A stretch of DNA of 64,000 nt from Prescottella defluvii (GCA_029690005.1 CP121458.1:3472001-3536000); one strand, 5' to 3'; positions 17,142 to 29,376 are shown, counted from the stretch's first letter. Translations and numbers: made by a program. Notes: generated by a model not told the origin, from the letters alone.

Positions 17142-19984
17142 TTGATCGACGCTCGTAGCCATTCGTTCGCAGACCGTCACGTCGGTCCCGACTCGGCTGA
17201 ACTGACGCGCATCCTCGACGTCGTCGGCGTCGCCTCGCTCGACGAGCTGGCCGCCCGCGCGGTGCCCGCGAGCATCCTCGACCCCGCACCGGCGGGCGTC
17301 GCGGGCAGGTCTGGACGTGCTCGACGCGCCACTGTCCGAGCACGACGCGCTGGCCGCGCTGTCCGAGCTGGCCGCGATGAACACGACGGCCACCTCCATG
17401 ATCGGCCTGGGCTACTACGACACGCTCACCCCGCCGGTGCTCGTGCGCAACATCCTCGAGAACCCCGCCTGGTACACCGCGTACACGCCGTACCAGCCGG
17501 AGATCAGCCAGGGCCGACTCGAGGCACTGCTGAACTTCCAGACCATGGTCGGCGACCTGACCGGCATGGAGATCGCCAACTCGTCGATGCTCGACGAGGG
17601 CACCGCAGCTGCCGAGGCGATGACGCTGCTGCGTCGGGCATCGCGCAGCAAGTCGCCGCGGTTCGTCGTCGACGCCGATCTGTTCCCGCAGACCCGCGCC
17701 ATCGTGGTCACCCGCGCCGAGCCGCTCGGCATCGAGATCGTCGAAGCGGACCTCACACAGGGACTACCGGACGGCGAGTTCTTCGGCGTGCTGGCGCAGC
17801 TGCCCGGCGCCTCCGGGCGGGTCGTCGACCACTCGGCGATGATCGCGGCGGCCCACGAGCGCGGCGCACTGGTCGCGGTCGGGGCCGACCTGCTCGCGTT
17901 GACGCTGCTCACCCCGCCCGGCGAGATGGGTGCCGATGCCTGCTCCGGCACCACGCAGCGGTTCGGCGTCCCGATGGGCTTCGGCGGACCGCACGCCGGC
18001 TATCTCGCGGTCCACAGCAAGCACGCCCGTCAGCTCCCGGGCCGACTCGTCGGTATCTCGGTGGACGCCGACGGCGACAAGGCGTACCGACTGGCGCTCC
18101 AGACCCGTGAACAGCACATTCGCCGCGAGAAGGCGACCAGCAACATCTGCACCGCGCAGGTGCTGCTGGCGGTCGTCGCCGCGATGTACGCGAGCTACCA
18201 CGGCGCTGAGGGTTTGAAGGCGATCGCGCAGCGTGTGCACGACCGCGCCGCCTACCTCGCGGCCGGTCTGCAGGCTGCCGGTGTCGACGTGGTCCACGAC
18301 GACTTCTTCGACACCGTGCTCGCACGCGTGCCGGGTCGCGCCGCCGATGTCATCGCGCAGGCGCAGGCGTGGGGCGCGAACCTGCGCCTCGTCGACGGCG
18401 ATCACGTGGGCATCGCGTGCGACGAGGCGACCACCGAGGCGCACATCGCGTCGGTGCTGGCGGCGTTCGGGCTGTCGGCCGATGCCGAGATCGCCTACAC
18501 GCCCGCGCCGTTCGGCGACCGCACAAGCCTCTACCTGCAGCACGAGTCGTTCACGAAGTACCGCACCGAGACCGCGATGCTGCGGTACCTACGCGCGCTG
18601 TCGGACAAGGACATCGCCCTCGACCGCAGCATGATCCCGCTCGGCTCGTGCACGATGAAGCTCAACGCGACCGCCGAGACGGAACCCATCACGTGGCCCG
18701 CCTTCTCGAAGCTGCATCCGTTCGCGCCGACCGCGGACGCCCCGGGCATGCTGAAGGTGATCTCGGACCTGCAGGACTGGCTCGTGGCGATCACCGGCTA
18801 CGACGCGGTGAGCCTGCAGCCCAACGCCGGCAGCCAGGGCGAGTACGCGGGCCTGCTCGCGATCCGCAACTACCACCTCAGCCGTGGCGACGACCACCGC
18901 GACACCTGCCTGATCCCGTCGAGCGCGCACGGCACCAACGCCGCGTCCGCCGTGATGGCCGGCATGCGAGTCGAGGTCGTCGCGTGCCGCGAGAACGGTG
19001 ATGTCGACCTCGACGACCTGCGCGCCAAGATCGCCGATCATGCCGAGCGCCTGGCGGCGATCATGATCACCTACCCGTCGACCCATGGCGTGTACGAGGA
19101 AGAGGTCGGCGAGATCTGCGCGGCAGTGCACGACGCCGGCGGTCAGGTGTACGTCGACGGCGCCAACCTCAACGCACTCGTCGGTCTGGCCCGCCCGGGT
19201 CGGTTCGGCGGGACGTCAGCCACCTGAACCTGCACAAGACGTTCTGCATCCCGCACGGCGGCGGCGGCCCGGGTGTCGGTCCGGTCGGCGTGCGCTCGCA
19301 CCTGGCGCCGTACCTCCCGGACATCCGATGGCGCCGGAACTCGGTGGTTCGGGACCGGTGTCCGCGGCACCGTACGGCAGCGCGTCGATCCTGCCGATCA
19401 CCTGGACGTACATCAAGATGATGGGCGCCGAGGGGCTGCGTCGGGCGTCGCTGACGGCGATCGCGTCGGCCAACTACATCGCGCGGCGACTCGACGAGTA
19501 CTTCCCGGTGCTCTACACCGGCGAGAACGGCATGGTCGCTCACGAGTGCATCCTCGATCTGCGCCCGCTCACCAAGGAGACCGGTGTGACGGTCGACGAT
19601 GTCGCGAAGCGGCTGGCCGACTACGGCTTCCACGCCCCGACGATGAGTTTCCCGGTGGCCGGCACCCTCATGGTCGAGCCGACCGAGAGCGAGAACCTCG
19701 ACGAGATCGACGAGTTCTGTGACGCGATGATCGCGATCCGCCGGGAGATCGACCGGGTCGGGGCAGGGGAGTGGACCGTCGACGACAACCCGCTGCGCGG
19801 CGCCCCGCACACCGCGGAGTGCCTCGTTTCCGAGTGGAATCACCCGTACTCCCGGGAGATCGCGGTCTACCCGCGGGGCAAGGCCCGGCCGAAGGTGTGG
19901 CCGGCGGTCCGGCGCATCGACGGTGCACACGGCGACCGCAACCTCGTGTGCTCGTGCCCGCCGATCGAGGCGTTCACCAGCTGA
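17142..19984 (+). CDS. gcvP: Glycine dehydrogenase, decarboxylating (P protein; three frameshifts)
   Basis: GcvP is the PLP enzyme that decarboxylates glycine and loads the aminomethyl group on GcvH. The long single-chain form is encoded. I chose TTG 17142, after GGGAG, giving [23 protein letters not shown] 17100 is an upstream alternative. The PLP-lysine site is [17 protein letters not shown] at about 19225-19275. Indels at about 17310, 19214 (lost G in GGG) and 19319 split the gene into four open frames that join perfectly. Restored length is about 948 residues, normal for the family. It is controlled by the riboswitch just upstream. Confidence 0.93.
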
Positions 19985-19991
19985 TTCGCAT

Positions 19992-20032
19992 CCGATGGCC
20001 CGGACGCTCGCATTGAGCGCCCGGGCCATCGG
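19992..20032 (+). terminator. gcvP terminator hairpin
   Basis: CCGATGGCCCGG (19992-20003) pairs with CCGGGCCATCGG (20021-20032). An inner CGCTC/GAGCG stem continues the hairpin around the loop GCATT. It begins 8 bases after the gcvP stop. There is no U-run, as is usual for high-GC actinobacteria. Confidence 0.8.
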
Positions 20033-20164
20033 CGTTCCGGGACGTCATCGTCCGGTAGAAGTCGGTACGGGACGGAAGGTCTGGAATACCGGAACCTGGG
20101 TTCGGCGCCGCACGCACGCGGACATTCCCGACGTACACGCACGTTCCGCCCGGGGCAGGTCGAG

Positions 20165-21079
20165 ATGTCATCGACTCGGAGGGCGGCCGATACCCAATCG
20201 TCGTTGACCGTCGTTCGTCGGCGGGCAGATGATCGGAGGATGGTCGAAGCGCCGGACGCCGGGCGGTCCGAACGGATCGCGGAACTGTTCGATCTTGTCG
20301 TCGACAGCTACGACAATGTCGGTGTCTCATTCTTCGGGCCCATCGCGGATCGCCTGGTTGCCGCGGTGGATCCGCAGGTCGGGGAGCGCGTGCTCGACAT
20401 CGGGTGCGGCCGTGGCGCCGTGCTGTTCCGGCTCGCCTCCGCGGTGGGGTCGACGGGGGAGGTCACCGGGATCGACCTGTCGCCGAAGATGGTCGCGACA
20501 ACTGCGCACGAAGCCCGAGCGCGCGGACTTTCGAACGTGAACGTACAGGTCATGGACGCGATGCGGCCCACCCTGAGGAACGGCACGTTCAACGCGATTG
20601 CCGCGTCGTTCATGATCTTCTTCCTGCAGGACCCCGGTGCGGCGTTGACCCGATGGCGCTCGCTGCTCGTGCCCCGCGGAACCGTGGGCGTGTCGACGTT
20701 CAGTGGGTGGGACCCGCGGTGGGCGCAGATGGAGGATCTCTTCGAGCCGTATCGGGAAGGTCAGTTCTTCAGCGTCGATCCGCGGGATCCGAACGGGCCT
20801 TTCGGGTCCGATGCCGCGGTCGAACGGTCGACGCGGTCCGCCGGCCTGGTCGACGCGCGCTCGACCAACTTCGACCTCGATCTGCACTTCGACGACGCCG
20901 ACCAGTGGTACGCGTGGACGCGGTCCCATGGACAGCGGTTGCTGTGGGATGCGATACCCGACGATGAACTGGAGCGTGTCCGGGACGCTGCCTTCGAGCG
21001 GTTGGACGGGTGGCGCGACGACGAGGGGCGGATCACGTCCCGTCACCGCATTCGGTTGACGCTGGCACAGCGGCCGTAG
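20165..21079 (+). CDS. Class I SAM-dependent methyltransferase
   Basis: An intact protein of up to 304 residues with the Rossmann methyltransferase motifs VLDIGCGRGAVLFRLA (motif I), GIDLSPKMV (motif II) and NAIAASFMIFFLQDPGAAL. It resembles UbiE/COQ5-type enzymes, but the substrate cannot be told. The start may be ATG 20165 or ATG 20240; the first 25 residues before MVEAPDAG look unstructured, which favours 20240, although the GGAGG there is too close to the ATG. The gene stands alone between gcvP and a small membrane protein. Confidence 0.75.
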   Translation: MSSTRRAADTQSSLTVVRRRADDRRMVEAPDAGRSERIAELFDLVVDSYDNVGVSFFGPIADRLVAAVDPQVGERVLDIGCGRGAVLFRLASAVGSTGEVTGIDLSPKMVATTAHEARARGLSNVNVQVMDAMRPTLRNGTFNAIAASFMIFFLQDPGAALTRWRSLLVPRGTVGVSTFSGWDPRWAQMEDLFEPYREGQFFSVDPRDPNGPFGSDAAVERSTRSAGLVDARSTNFDLDLHFDDADQWYAWTRSHGQRLLWDAIPDDELERVRDAAFERLDGWRDDEGRITSRHRIRLTLAQRP

Positions 21080-21118
21080 TCACAACCCAGCGGCAAGGGC
21101 GTCGGGAAGGGGGAGACC

Positions 21119-21558
21119 GTGTCGCGCATTGTCGTCGCAGTCCTGGTTGTCGCGGCCGTGTTCGGTATCGGTTTCGCGATCGCTCGGGGGATGTCGGACC
21201 TGCCGAGCAAGAACGTATCTCGATCGTTAGAGGACCGGTCGGTCGCGTTCGACGGCCGGACGGTGACGTGCGCGTCGCTCTTCGCGGAGGGGTGCAACCA
21301 GGACCTGCAGCTCGCCTTCGATCGGTGGGGTGGACAGCTCGACGTCTTCGCGTCGAGGGACCTGGGCCCGTGGGGTAGGGGGCTGAGCCGGCCCGCAGCG
21401 TTGAAACTGGGGCTCGAGGCATGCGACACGGCCAGCACACCGGGGAAGACGTTCCTGGAGTTCCGTCGAGACCGCTCGAATCGACCATCCGGAGGCGTCG
21501 AGCCCTCAGCTGTTCCCGTTCTGGGACGAGGCGGGGCGCGCTCTCTGCCCGTCTGCGT
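21119..21558 (+). CDS. Membrane-anchored small protein (frameshift)
   Basis: GTG 21119 follows AAGGGGGA. An N-terminal transmembrane or signal helix (IVVAVLVVAAVFGIGFAIA) is followed by an external domain containing TCASLFAEGCNQDL and LGLEACDTASTPGKT. After an indel at about 21462 the frame continues as ARIDHPEASSPQLFPFWDEA and ends GRALCPSA at TAG 21556-21558. Cys spacing and the CPSA ending resemble secreted DUF732-like domains, but the match is loose. Function is unknown. Confidence 0.6.
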
Positions 21559-21691
21559 AGTCGGTCAGGACTCGCCACGACGGTACCGGGTAGAACTCTG
21601 TAGTGGACGGAACGATCTGAAAAGCGGAATCCCCAAGGGGCCCACTACCAGCCAAACTCCCGATTTCGAGGTATCCCGTCCGCATCATCTC

Positions 21692-24306
21692 TTATAGGAG
21701 GAGCCCGAACTCGCGGGCGACGGCGAGCGCCTCGCGCCTCGAGTGCGCGCCGAGCTTGCGGTAGAGGGAGGTCCGCTGCGTTTTGACGGTGGAGAGCGAG
21801 ACGAAGAGTTCCCGCGCGATGGCCGGGGCACTGAGGCCGTCGGCGAGCCCGTCGAGGACGGCCTTCTCGCGTTCCGTCAACTCGGGGCGGTGCAGGCCCG
21901 ACGGATACTGGTCGGCGAACTCCGACGCGAGGTAGTCGGCTGCGGTATCGGACGGTACCGCAGCCGACTCCTCGAGCGCGGTGACGAGATCGCGCGGGAC
22001 GCCGGCAAAAGCTGCTCGGATGCCGGTGCGGTCGGCCAGTTCGCACGCACGCCGCCACAGTTGGGCCGCACGATCGATTCTGCCGAGTGCATGTTGGGCC
22101 GCGGTCTCGATGAGGAGCGCCTCGAGATGCGAACGGGTGAAGGGGGTGCCGAGCCAGTCGTACCGGCGGCACGTGGTGATCGCGGAATGGTGGTTGCCGG
22201 TGATCAGGTCGGTCCGTGCCGACGGCTACGACCGACCACGGGGTGTCACTGGGTGTGCGTGCCGCGAGCAGACAGGCCCGACTGCCGGACCCGGCCGCGA
22301 GGAGCGCTTCGATCTCGGCGGCGGTCGAGCAGGGATCGGACGAACTCACCCTCGGCGCGTTGCCGCTTGTCAGCGACGTCAGCGAGAGTCGCGAGCGCAT
22401 GGTCGGGACGGCCGGTCGCAACGGCGTGGCGGCAGCGGGCGTACACGACGAAGGGCCACAGCTCGGCGACCACTGGGAGAGGGTCGAGTTGGCCGAGAGC
22501 GAGCTCTGCCGCTGTGAAGTCGAGTCGGTCGAGCGCGGTCAGCGCCCTGGCGGTCAGCCCGCCGATCCGGATCGAACGGTTCCACGGCATCGTCGGCCGG
22601 GGATGCGCCAACTCGAGGTCGAGCCGTTCGAGCACGCGTTCGGGCTCGCCGGCCAGTGCCCAGTTGAGGGCCGAGTTCCCGGCCGCGTTGCGCGCGATGT
22701 AGGCGAGGCGTCGGGCGTTGCCCGAACAGGTAGGCCAGGCGCAGCACCTCGGTCGACTCGCTGAAATCGCCGGCCAACTGGAACGTGAGCCCCCATTGCA
22801 TGCGGAGGAACGGGAGGAGATCGGAGAGATCGTCGGGGCGCGCCTCCAAGACTTCGCTGACGACGCGGCGGATCTGCTGGGTGAGCTCGGCGGCAGCGTC
22901 GTACCGTCCGGCGAGACGCAGCATGAGCGTCTGGTGCGAGACGATGCCGACCGTCTTGCCGACGTCGTCGGCGGAGGTGAGGTGTCGCAGCTCCTCGGGA
23001 TCGTGTGGCTGGGTGCTGGAACGGACGTCACCGTCCAGGCTGGCGACGAGTTCCTGTGCCTCCCGGAATCCGGGGTTGGTGTCGAAGAAATGTTCGGGGA
23101 GTGCGAGGAGCACGTCGCGGAGCAGGTCGAGATGCGCGCCGACGAGTCCTATCCAGTGTTTCTCGACGAGTTCGACGGTCAGGGGCCAGTTCTCGGCCTC
23201 CAGTGCGCACCGGATCGCGGCGGCGTATTCCCTCCGATCGCGGTGAAACAGTGCGAGCCGTGTCGACCGGGCGGCGGGATCCATCCTGTCCTCGTGCTGG
23301 ATCGCGCGAAGCTCACGCCGAACGGCGACCGGGATCTGCCACTGCGGACCGCTCGTGGACTCGTGGCAGTCCGCGAGGCCGGCGGCCTCGATGGCCGCCA
23401 GGTGCTGGGCCGCACCAGTGCCGGATCCCAGGAACTGCGCCGTCTCGACAGTGATCGTGTGCGCGGTCGCGGTGTTGACGAGGAAGTCGCGGTGCGCGAC
23501 GACGTCGGGTGCGGCGAGGATGCTGGTGCGCACGTGGTCGGAGATCGCCACGGCGAGCCGGTCTCCCAGCAGTGGCAGTCGGTCCGTCCGCGACGGCAAG
23601 CTGCCGGTGACGGTGCGCGCGATCTCGACGAGCGACCACATCCCGCCGGTCAGACGGTGGACGAGATCGAGTTCGTCCGCCTCCATGGTGATCCCGTCGG
23701 CCGCGAAGAGGTCGCGAAGTTCGGTACGCCTCAAGAGCAGGTCGTCGCCGCCCAGCAGGTCGTGCGTCGGATCCAGCGCGAGCGGGTTGCCGAAGAGCGT
23801 CCGGCCGACGACCGTCACCGCGACGTGGACCCCATCGCAGTGATCGACCAGGTCGAGGATCTGTTCCTCGAGCTGCGGGTCCGTGACGTGATCGATCCGC
23901 TCGAGCGCCAGCCTGACGGGGAGCCTGTCCGGGCCAGGTCATCGCGGATCGCGGGGTACGTCGCGGTGTCGTCGGGTGGTGTGTTCGCGAGTACGCCGGC
24001 AGCCGTGAGACGTTCGGCTGCCAGGCGCCAGAACCGCTCGGACGGGATTCCGGCGGGCGGCGGAGGGACCAGGACACCCGCGTATCCGGCCGCGCCGGCG
24101 GAGCGCACCCACTCGGCTGCGAGTGCTGACTTTCCGAAGCCGTGTGGCGACCGGATGACGGTGAACGGGGTGTCGCGACCGACACGGGCGGACAGTCGCA
24201 AGGGGGGTCGTGCCGCCATCTGGGCGTGGCAGGGACTTCGAGGCCGCTTCGGGGCTCGATCATCGCTCCTCAGGTACGCGGTGAGCGCGCGGCGACGGTC
24301 GGTCAC
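21692..24306 (-). CDS. Large MalT-like LuxR-family regulator (multiple frameshifts)
   Basis: A regulator of about 870 residues of the LAL/MalT type. GTG 24306 opens the N-terminal ATPase part with Walker A SPHGFGKSALAAEW (about residues 53-66). A long helical middle region contains ALEAENWPLTVELVEKHWIG and TPR-like pairs. The C-terminus is a LuxR helix-turn-helix (LTEREKAVLDGLADGLSAPA, LFVSLSTVKTQRTSLYRKLG) ending at 21692. The frame changes near 23890, 22725, 22290 and 22200. Targets are unknown. The ligand-dependent ATPase architecture suggests response to a small molecule. No obvious partner operon lies nearby. Confidence 0.75.
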
Positions 24307-24442
24307 GATCGCAGGCTCGGATAGTCAAAGAATCAATTGCACATTCAATCCAAGCCGGGATGGACTGTGTGAGGCAACTTGTCGGTAGAACTTCACCCTC
24401 GATGTCACCCATTCGTGCCGGGGCGGCGGGGCTCGCCGGGTG

Positions 24443-26188
24443 CTAGACGAGCATCCGCTCGAACGCGTCACCGAGCGCGGGACCCTGTGTCGACGGCACC
24501 GCGACCAGTGTTCCGCCGCTCTGGTCGGCCATCGACTGCAGGGTGGACTGGTCGCTGTTCTCGCCGATCGAGATCACGTCCACGCGCACCGGGTGGGCCG
24601 AATTGTTCAGGGCGTTGGTCAGTTGTCGTGTGGTGGTGGAGGTGTCGTCGTTGGGTCCGTCGGTGACGAGCAGGACCGAGTTGGGTCGGCCGTCGACGAA
24701 ACCGTCGACCGCGCTCTGTGCGCTGCGATCACCGACGCGTAGGTCGATGTCGCGGTGGCCGGGCGCAGCGACTGCAGCGCTTTGACGATCCGCTGGCGGC
24801 GATCGCCGTCGGACAGCGGTCCGGTCGGCACCTTCACCACGTAGGGCTTACTGCCGTCGAGGCCGCGGCTGTACACCCACAGCCCGACGTCGGAGGATTC
24901 CGGCAGCGCCGCGAGGCGCGCGGACAGGGCTTCGACGGTGTTGCTCAGCCGGGTGGCGGTGCCATCGGTGTTGCCCATGGACCCGGAGATGTCGAGCAGG
25001 ATCGTCGTGGCCTGCGGGACGACAGGATTGGCGAACGTCTGCGCCAGACGGACGGCAGCCGGCCCGGTCGCCGGGGCGAGGGGCCGCGCGAGCGGCGGCA
25101 TCGGGGTGCGGTCGGTCGCGGGCGGGGTCTTGGAGTCCACCCGGAACCCTGCGTCGACGAGGTGTTGCACCTGATCCTGCTGGCGCACGAAGTCGACGAA
25201 CTGGGCTGCCGCGCGGCTGAGGGTCTCGTCGACCGATGGGGCCGCGAGGATGGCCGCCGGGTGGTCGGCGACGGGAGTGACGCCGGTGGGGCGAAAGCGG
25301 TGACACCGGACGCCGCGGTCCCGGCCGCATAGATCTGCTGCTCGGTGGCCGGAACGGCGTGGAAGGAACCCGCCGACGGGCTCGTCTGACGCGCGAGCGC
25401 GTTGATGGCGTCGGCGGTGGATGCGGGTGCGCCGTCGATGGCCTTGTTGCCGTTCGCGAGCGCGGAGATCGCCGCGGTGACCGTCGGTGATGCCGCCTGT
25501 GTCTCGTCCAGCGGTCCGGTTCCCGCGTCGGCGGTGGCCACGGCGATGGCGTCGAGGGCCTGACCGGTGGGGGAGCCGACGGGCAGGGCGAGCTTCAGGC
25601 TGCCCCAGCCGTCGACCCCGAGCCCGTGCAGCGAATCCGGCGAGGACTGCAGCGCCGGCAGGCGCTGCCATCCGGTCCCGGACGCGTCGAGGGCGAGGCC
25701 GAGTTCGGCGGGGACCGCGAGCACCACGGGGCTGGTCGCGATCGATTTGGGCCGGCCGTCGATCACGCCGGGCGCCGTGGAGAGGCGTTCGGTGGAGGCA
25801 CTGCTCGCCGGGATCCACAGTGCGGGCGCCGGACCCAGGGTCTCGTTCCACGGTCCGCGGGGGCTGCGGCGAGTGCCTCGGCGATCGTCCCGGAGGCGCC
25901 ATCGGTGACGGCGACCGTCACGCAGTGATCCCGCACGACGGGCCTCGTCTCGCTGAAGCGGGCCGCGAACTCCCGAATCTGCGGCGCGATGTCAGGGTCG
26001 GCGGTCACGTGCAGGACGGCGTCGCCCTCGACGCACGCCCCGGCGGCCGCGGTGCCCTCGCTGCTCGCGTGGTCCCGCAACTGGAACCAGCCGACGACGC
26101 CGAGCACGAGAACGATCACGGACACCAACGCGATGATCGGTCCCTTGCTGACGCCGCGGGTGCGCCGATCACTGCGATGCTGACCCAC
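24443..26188 (-). CDS. VWA-domain membrane protein (Rv1836c-like; frameshifts)
   Basis: GTG 26188 opens a short basic N-terminus and one transmembrane helix (IIALVSVIVLVLGVVGWFQL). An outer region resembling a solute-binding protein follows (VLHVTADPDIAPQIREF, SPVVLAVPAELGLAL). A C-terminal von Willebrand A domain carries the metal site DISGSMG (DxSxS) at about residues 395-401. Frame changes near 25840, 25260 and 24740 split it; the restored end is VPSTQGPALGDAFERMLV at TAG 24443. Position next to glcB matches M. tuberculosis Rv1836c. VWA domains usually mediate protein-protein contacts. Confidence 0.8.
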
Positions 26189-26284
26189 GTGGAAAACCGC
26201 CTTGCCTTCTACCTCGTCGGACCGGCGCCGGACCGGCCCTGACCCACGCAGTCTAGTGACGAATACGGACATCTCGACGCACGC

Positions 26285-26314
26285 GGCCCCGGCACCTGTG
26301 ACGGTGCCGGGGCC
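26285..26314. terminator. GC-rich terminator between VWA gene and glcB
   Basis: GGCCCCGGCACC (26285-26296) and GGTGCCGGGGCC (26303-26314) form a perfect 12-bp stem with loop TGTGAC. Further GGGGCC copies follow. It lies just after the glcB stop on the minus strand, so it most likely ends glcB transcription. Confidence 0.7.
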
Positions 26315-26344
26315 GGGGCCGGGGCCGGGAGCGAAGCGCGGGGA

Positions 26345-28529
26345 TCAGGCGTTGGCGGCCTTGTACTCGCGACGACGGCGGTGCAGGATCGGCTCGGTGT
26401 AGCCGCTCGGCTGCTCGGTGCCCTCGAGGATCAGCTCCTCGGCCGCCTGGAAGGCGATGCAGGAGTCGAAGTTCGGGGCCATCGGGCGGTAGGTGGCGTC
26501 ACCATCGTTCTGGCGGTCGACGACCGGCGCCATCCGCTCGAGGCTCGCGACGATGTCGGCCTCGGACACGATGCCGTGACGCATCCAGTTGGCAAGCAGC
26601 TGGCTCGAAGATGCGCAGCGTCGCCCGGTCCTCCATGAGCGCGACATCGTGGATGTCGGGAACCTTGGAGCAGCCGACGCCCTGGTCGATCCAGCGCACG
26701 ACGTAGCCGAGGATGGACTGGCAGTTGTTGTCGAGCTCCTGCTGCTTCTCCGCGTCGGACCAGTCGGTGCTGGGGGCGAGCGGGATGGTGAGGATCTCGT
26801 CGACGGTCGCGCGCGGCTTGCCCTTCAGCTGATCCTGGACCGCGAACACATCCACCTGGTGGTAGTGCGTCGCGTGCAGGGTCGCGCCGGTGGGCGACGG
26901 CACCCACGCGGTGTCGGCGCCGGCCTTGGGGTGACCGATCTTCTGCTCGAGCATGTCGGCCATCAGATCGGTCATGGCCCACATGCCCTTGCCGATCTGC
27001 GCCTTGCCCTCCAGGCCCGTCGCCAGGCCGGTGTCGACGTTCCAGTCCTCGTAGGCGCTGATCCACGTCTGCTTCTTCATGTCGGCCTTGCGCACCATCG
27101 CGCCGGCCTCCATCGAGGTGTGGATCTCGTCACCGGTGCGGTCGAGGAAGCCGGTGTTGATGAACACCACCCGCTGGTCCGCTTCCTTGATGCAGGCCGC
27201 GAGGTTGACGGTGGTGCGGCGCTCCTCGTCCATGATGCCGACCTTGAGGGTGTTCGCGGGCAGGCCGAGGACCTCCTCGACGCGGCCGAACAGCTCGGTC
27301 GTGAACGCGACCTCCTCCGGCCCGTGCTGCTTCGGCTTGACGATGTAGATCGAGCCGGTGCGCGAGTTGTTCAGCGGGCCGTGCTCGTCGTCGATGCTCA
27401 GGCCGTGGATCGCGCACGCGCCGGCGACGAGGGCGTCGAGGATGCCCTCGGGCAGCTCGTTGCCGTCGGCGTCGAGGATCGCCGGGTTGGTCATCAGGTG
27501 ACCGACGTTGCGGACGAACAGCAGCGAACGGCCGTGCAGCGACAGCTCACCGCCGTCCGGGGTGGTGTAGGTGCGGTCGCCGTTGAGCGTGCGGGTGACG
27601 GTCTTGCCGCCCTCGTCGAACGACTCGGACAGGTCACCGCGGTTGAGGCCCAGCCAGTTGCGGTACCCGCCGACCTTGTCGTCCGCGTCGACCGCGGCCA
27701 CCGAGTCCTCGAAGTCCATGATCGTGGTGATCGCCGACTCGAGCACGACGTCCTCGACGCCGGCGCCGTCGGCGCGGCCGATCGGCGAGCTGGGGTCGAT
27801 CTCGATCTCGATGTGCAGGCCGTGGTTGCGCAGCAGCACCGACGTCGGGGAGTCCTTGTCACCGAGGTAGCCGACGAACTTCTCCGGCTGCGCGAGCCCG
27901 GTGACGACCTCGCCGCCGAGCTCGACGGCCAGCTTGTCGTCGACGATGAAGTAGCGGGTGGCCTCGGCGTGCGAGCCCTTGCCCAGCGGCGCGGCGGTGT
28001 CGAGGAAGTTGCGGGCCCACGCGATGACCTTGTCGCCGCGAACCTTGTTGTAGCCCTTGCCCTTCTCGGCGCCACCCTCCTCGGAGATCGCGTCGGTGCC
28101 GTACAGTGCGTCGTACAGCGAGCCCCAGCGGGCGTTGGACGCGTTGAGCGCGAAGCGGGCGTTGAGAACCGGGACCACCAGCTGCGGTCCGGCGGTGGTG
28201 GCGATCTCGGCGTCGACGTTCTCGGTTGCGACCTGGAACGGAGCCGGCTCGGGGAGCAGGTAGCCGATGTCCTGCAGGAACTGCTCGTACTCCGCGGCGT
28301 CGATCGGCTTGCCCGCCCGCTCGCGATGCCAGGTGTCGATCTGCGCCTGCAGGTCGTCACGCTTGGCGAGGAGTGCCTTGTTCTTCGGGGCCAGGTCGGC
28401 GAAAACCTTGCCCGCACCCTCCCAGAACGCCTCGGCGCTGACGCCGGTGCCCGGAAGAGCCTCATCGTTCACGAAGTCATAAAGAACCTTGGCGACCTGA
28501 AGACCACCGACCTGCACGCGTTCAGTCAT
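26345..28529 (-). CDS. glcB: Malate synthase G (one frameshift)
   Basis: GlcB condenses glyoxylate with acetyl-CoA to malate in the glyoxylate shunt. The protein starts [20 protein letters not shown] at ATG 28529. It contains family blocks [20 protein letters not shown] and [15 protein letters not shown]. The reading breaks near 26605, where the main frame becomes meaningless, and continues as [20 protein letters not shown] to the natural end REYKAANA. Restored length is about 728 residues, normal for isoform G. With mqo in the same window it supports growth on C2 or fatty-acid carbon. Confidence 0.95.
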
Positions 28530-28969
28530 TGAACTGCCTCACTTTTCCGGTACCAGCGGCGCCTCGGGCCACGGCCACTGTCAGGGCACATGCTTCGGAC
28601 GCCGAACGGGACGACAACAATGTTACCCGGCGGTAGCTTCCGGAGTAGATCAGTCCGGCGCGGCTGCAGGGCATCGACGAATACAGCTTCAGGAGCTGAG
28701 GCGCGTGAGGTGGGCGCCGACTGCGGTGGGACGAACGGTGCGCGTCCGGATGCAGGACTCGATCATGAAAGGCGAGTTGGCCGATCGTGCACAGATGATA
28801 CCGGCGGTCACCGCCGTCGCGCGGCGGCCCGGCCGGTCGTGCGTTGACGCCGCGACGAGCGGTCCAGCGTGTGCGGCGAGTGGCGCTCGCGCGATGGTCG
28901 CTGCTGTTGACGCGACCTCGTCGGTGGCGTTTCGTGTGAGACGAAGTTGATCAAGTACAGGAGGTACAC
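28530..28969. other. Divergent intergenic region, no gene seen
   Basis: This 440-base gap separates glcB (minus) and the VOC gene (plus). The plus-strand frames across it are Arg/Ala/Val-rich and lack ribosome binding sites. It must hold both promoters. I saw no strong hairpin or repeat. Confidence 0.4.
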
Positions 28970-29325
28970 GTGAGCAACTACGACGCCAAGATGATCATGC
29001 TGTCGACCGAGAACCTGGACGAGGCGATCCAGTCTACACCGAGACCCTCGGGATGACACTGAAGTTCCGGGACGGCGCGCACTTCGCCGCCCTCGACGGG
29101 GGATCGGTGACGATCGCGCTGCGCGACCGCTGTCGACCACCCGATTCCGGCAAGGTGGTCGTCGGCATCAAGACCGACGACGTCGATGCCGCCGCCAAGG
29201 CCATCGAGGACGGTGGCGGAGCCATCGCGAAGGGCCCGTACGACGACGCCCACGAGCGGCGCGCGGTGGTCTATGACAACAACGGCAACGGACTGGTCTT
29301 CTACAGCCCGCTCGCCCGCAAGTGA
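28970..29325 (+). CDS. VOC/glyoxalase-like protein (frameshift)
   Basis: GTG 28970 follows AGGAGG with 5 bases between. The protein begins MSNYDAKMIMLSTENLDEAI, and after a lost base near 29030 continues YTETLGMTLKFRDGAHFAAL to VVYDNNGNGLVFYSPLARK. The beta-alpha-beta-beta-beta pattern and length of about 118 residues fit a single-domain vicinal oxygen chelate protein. Metal ligands and substrate cannot be assigned. Confidence 0.75.
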
Positions 29326-29376
29326 TCCGGTGACGGTGACGGCCGACAGCGTGTGACGTTGCGGGCCGTCACCGCG

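Noticed and set aside
26589-28532. 647-residue plus-strand frame
   Set aside because: It lies entirely antisense to glcB, which is certain from its protein motifs; it is a high-GC shadow frame.
28705-28950. 81-residue plus-strand frame between glcB and the VOC gene
   Set aside because: Val/Ala/Arg-rich with no ribosome binding site and no protein-like pattern.
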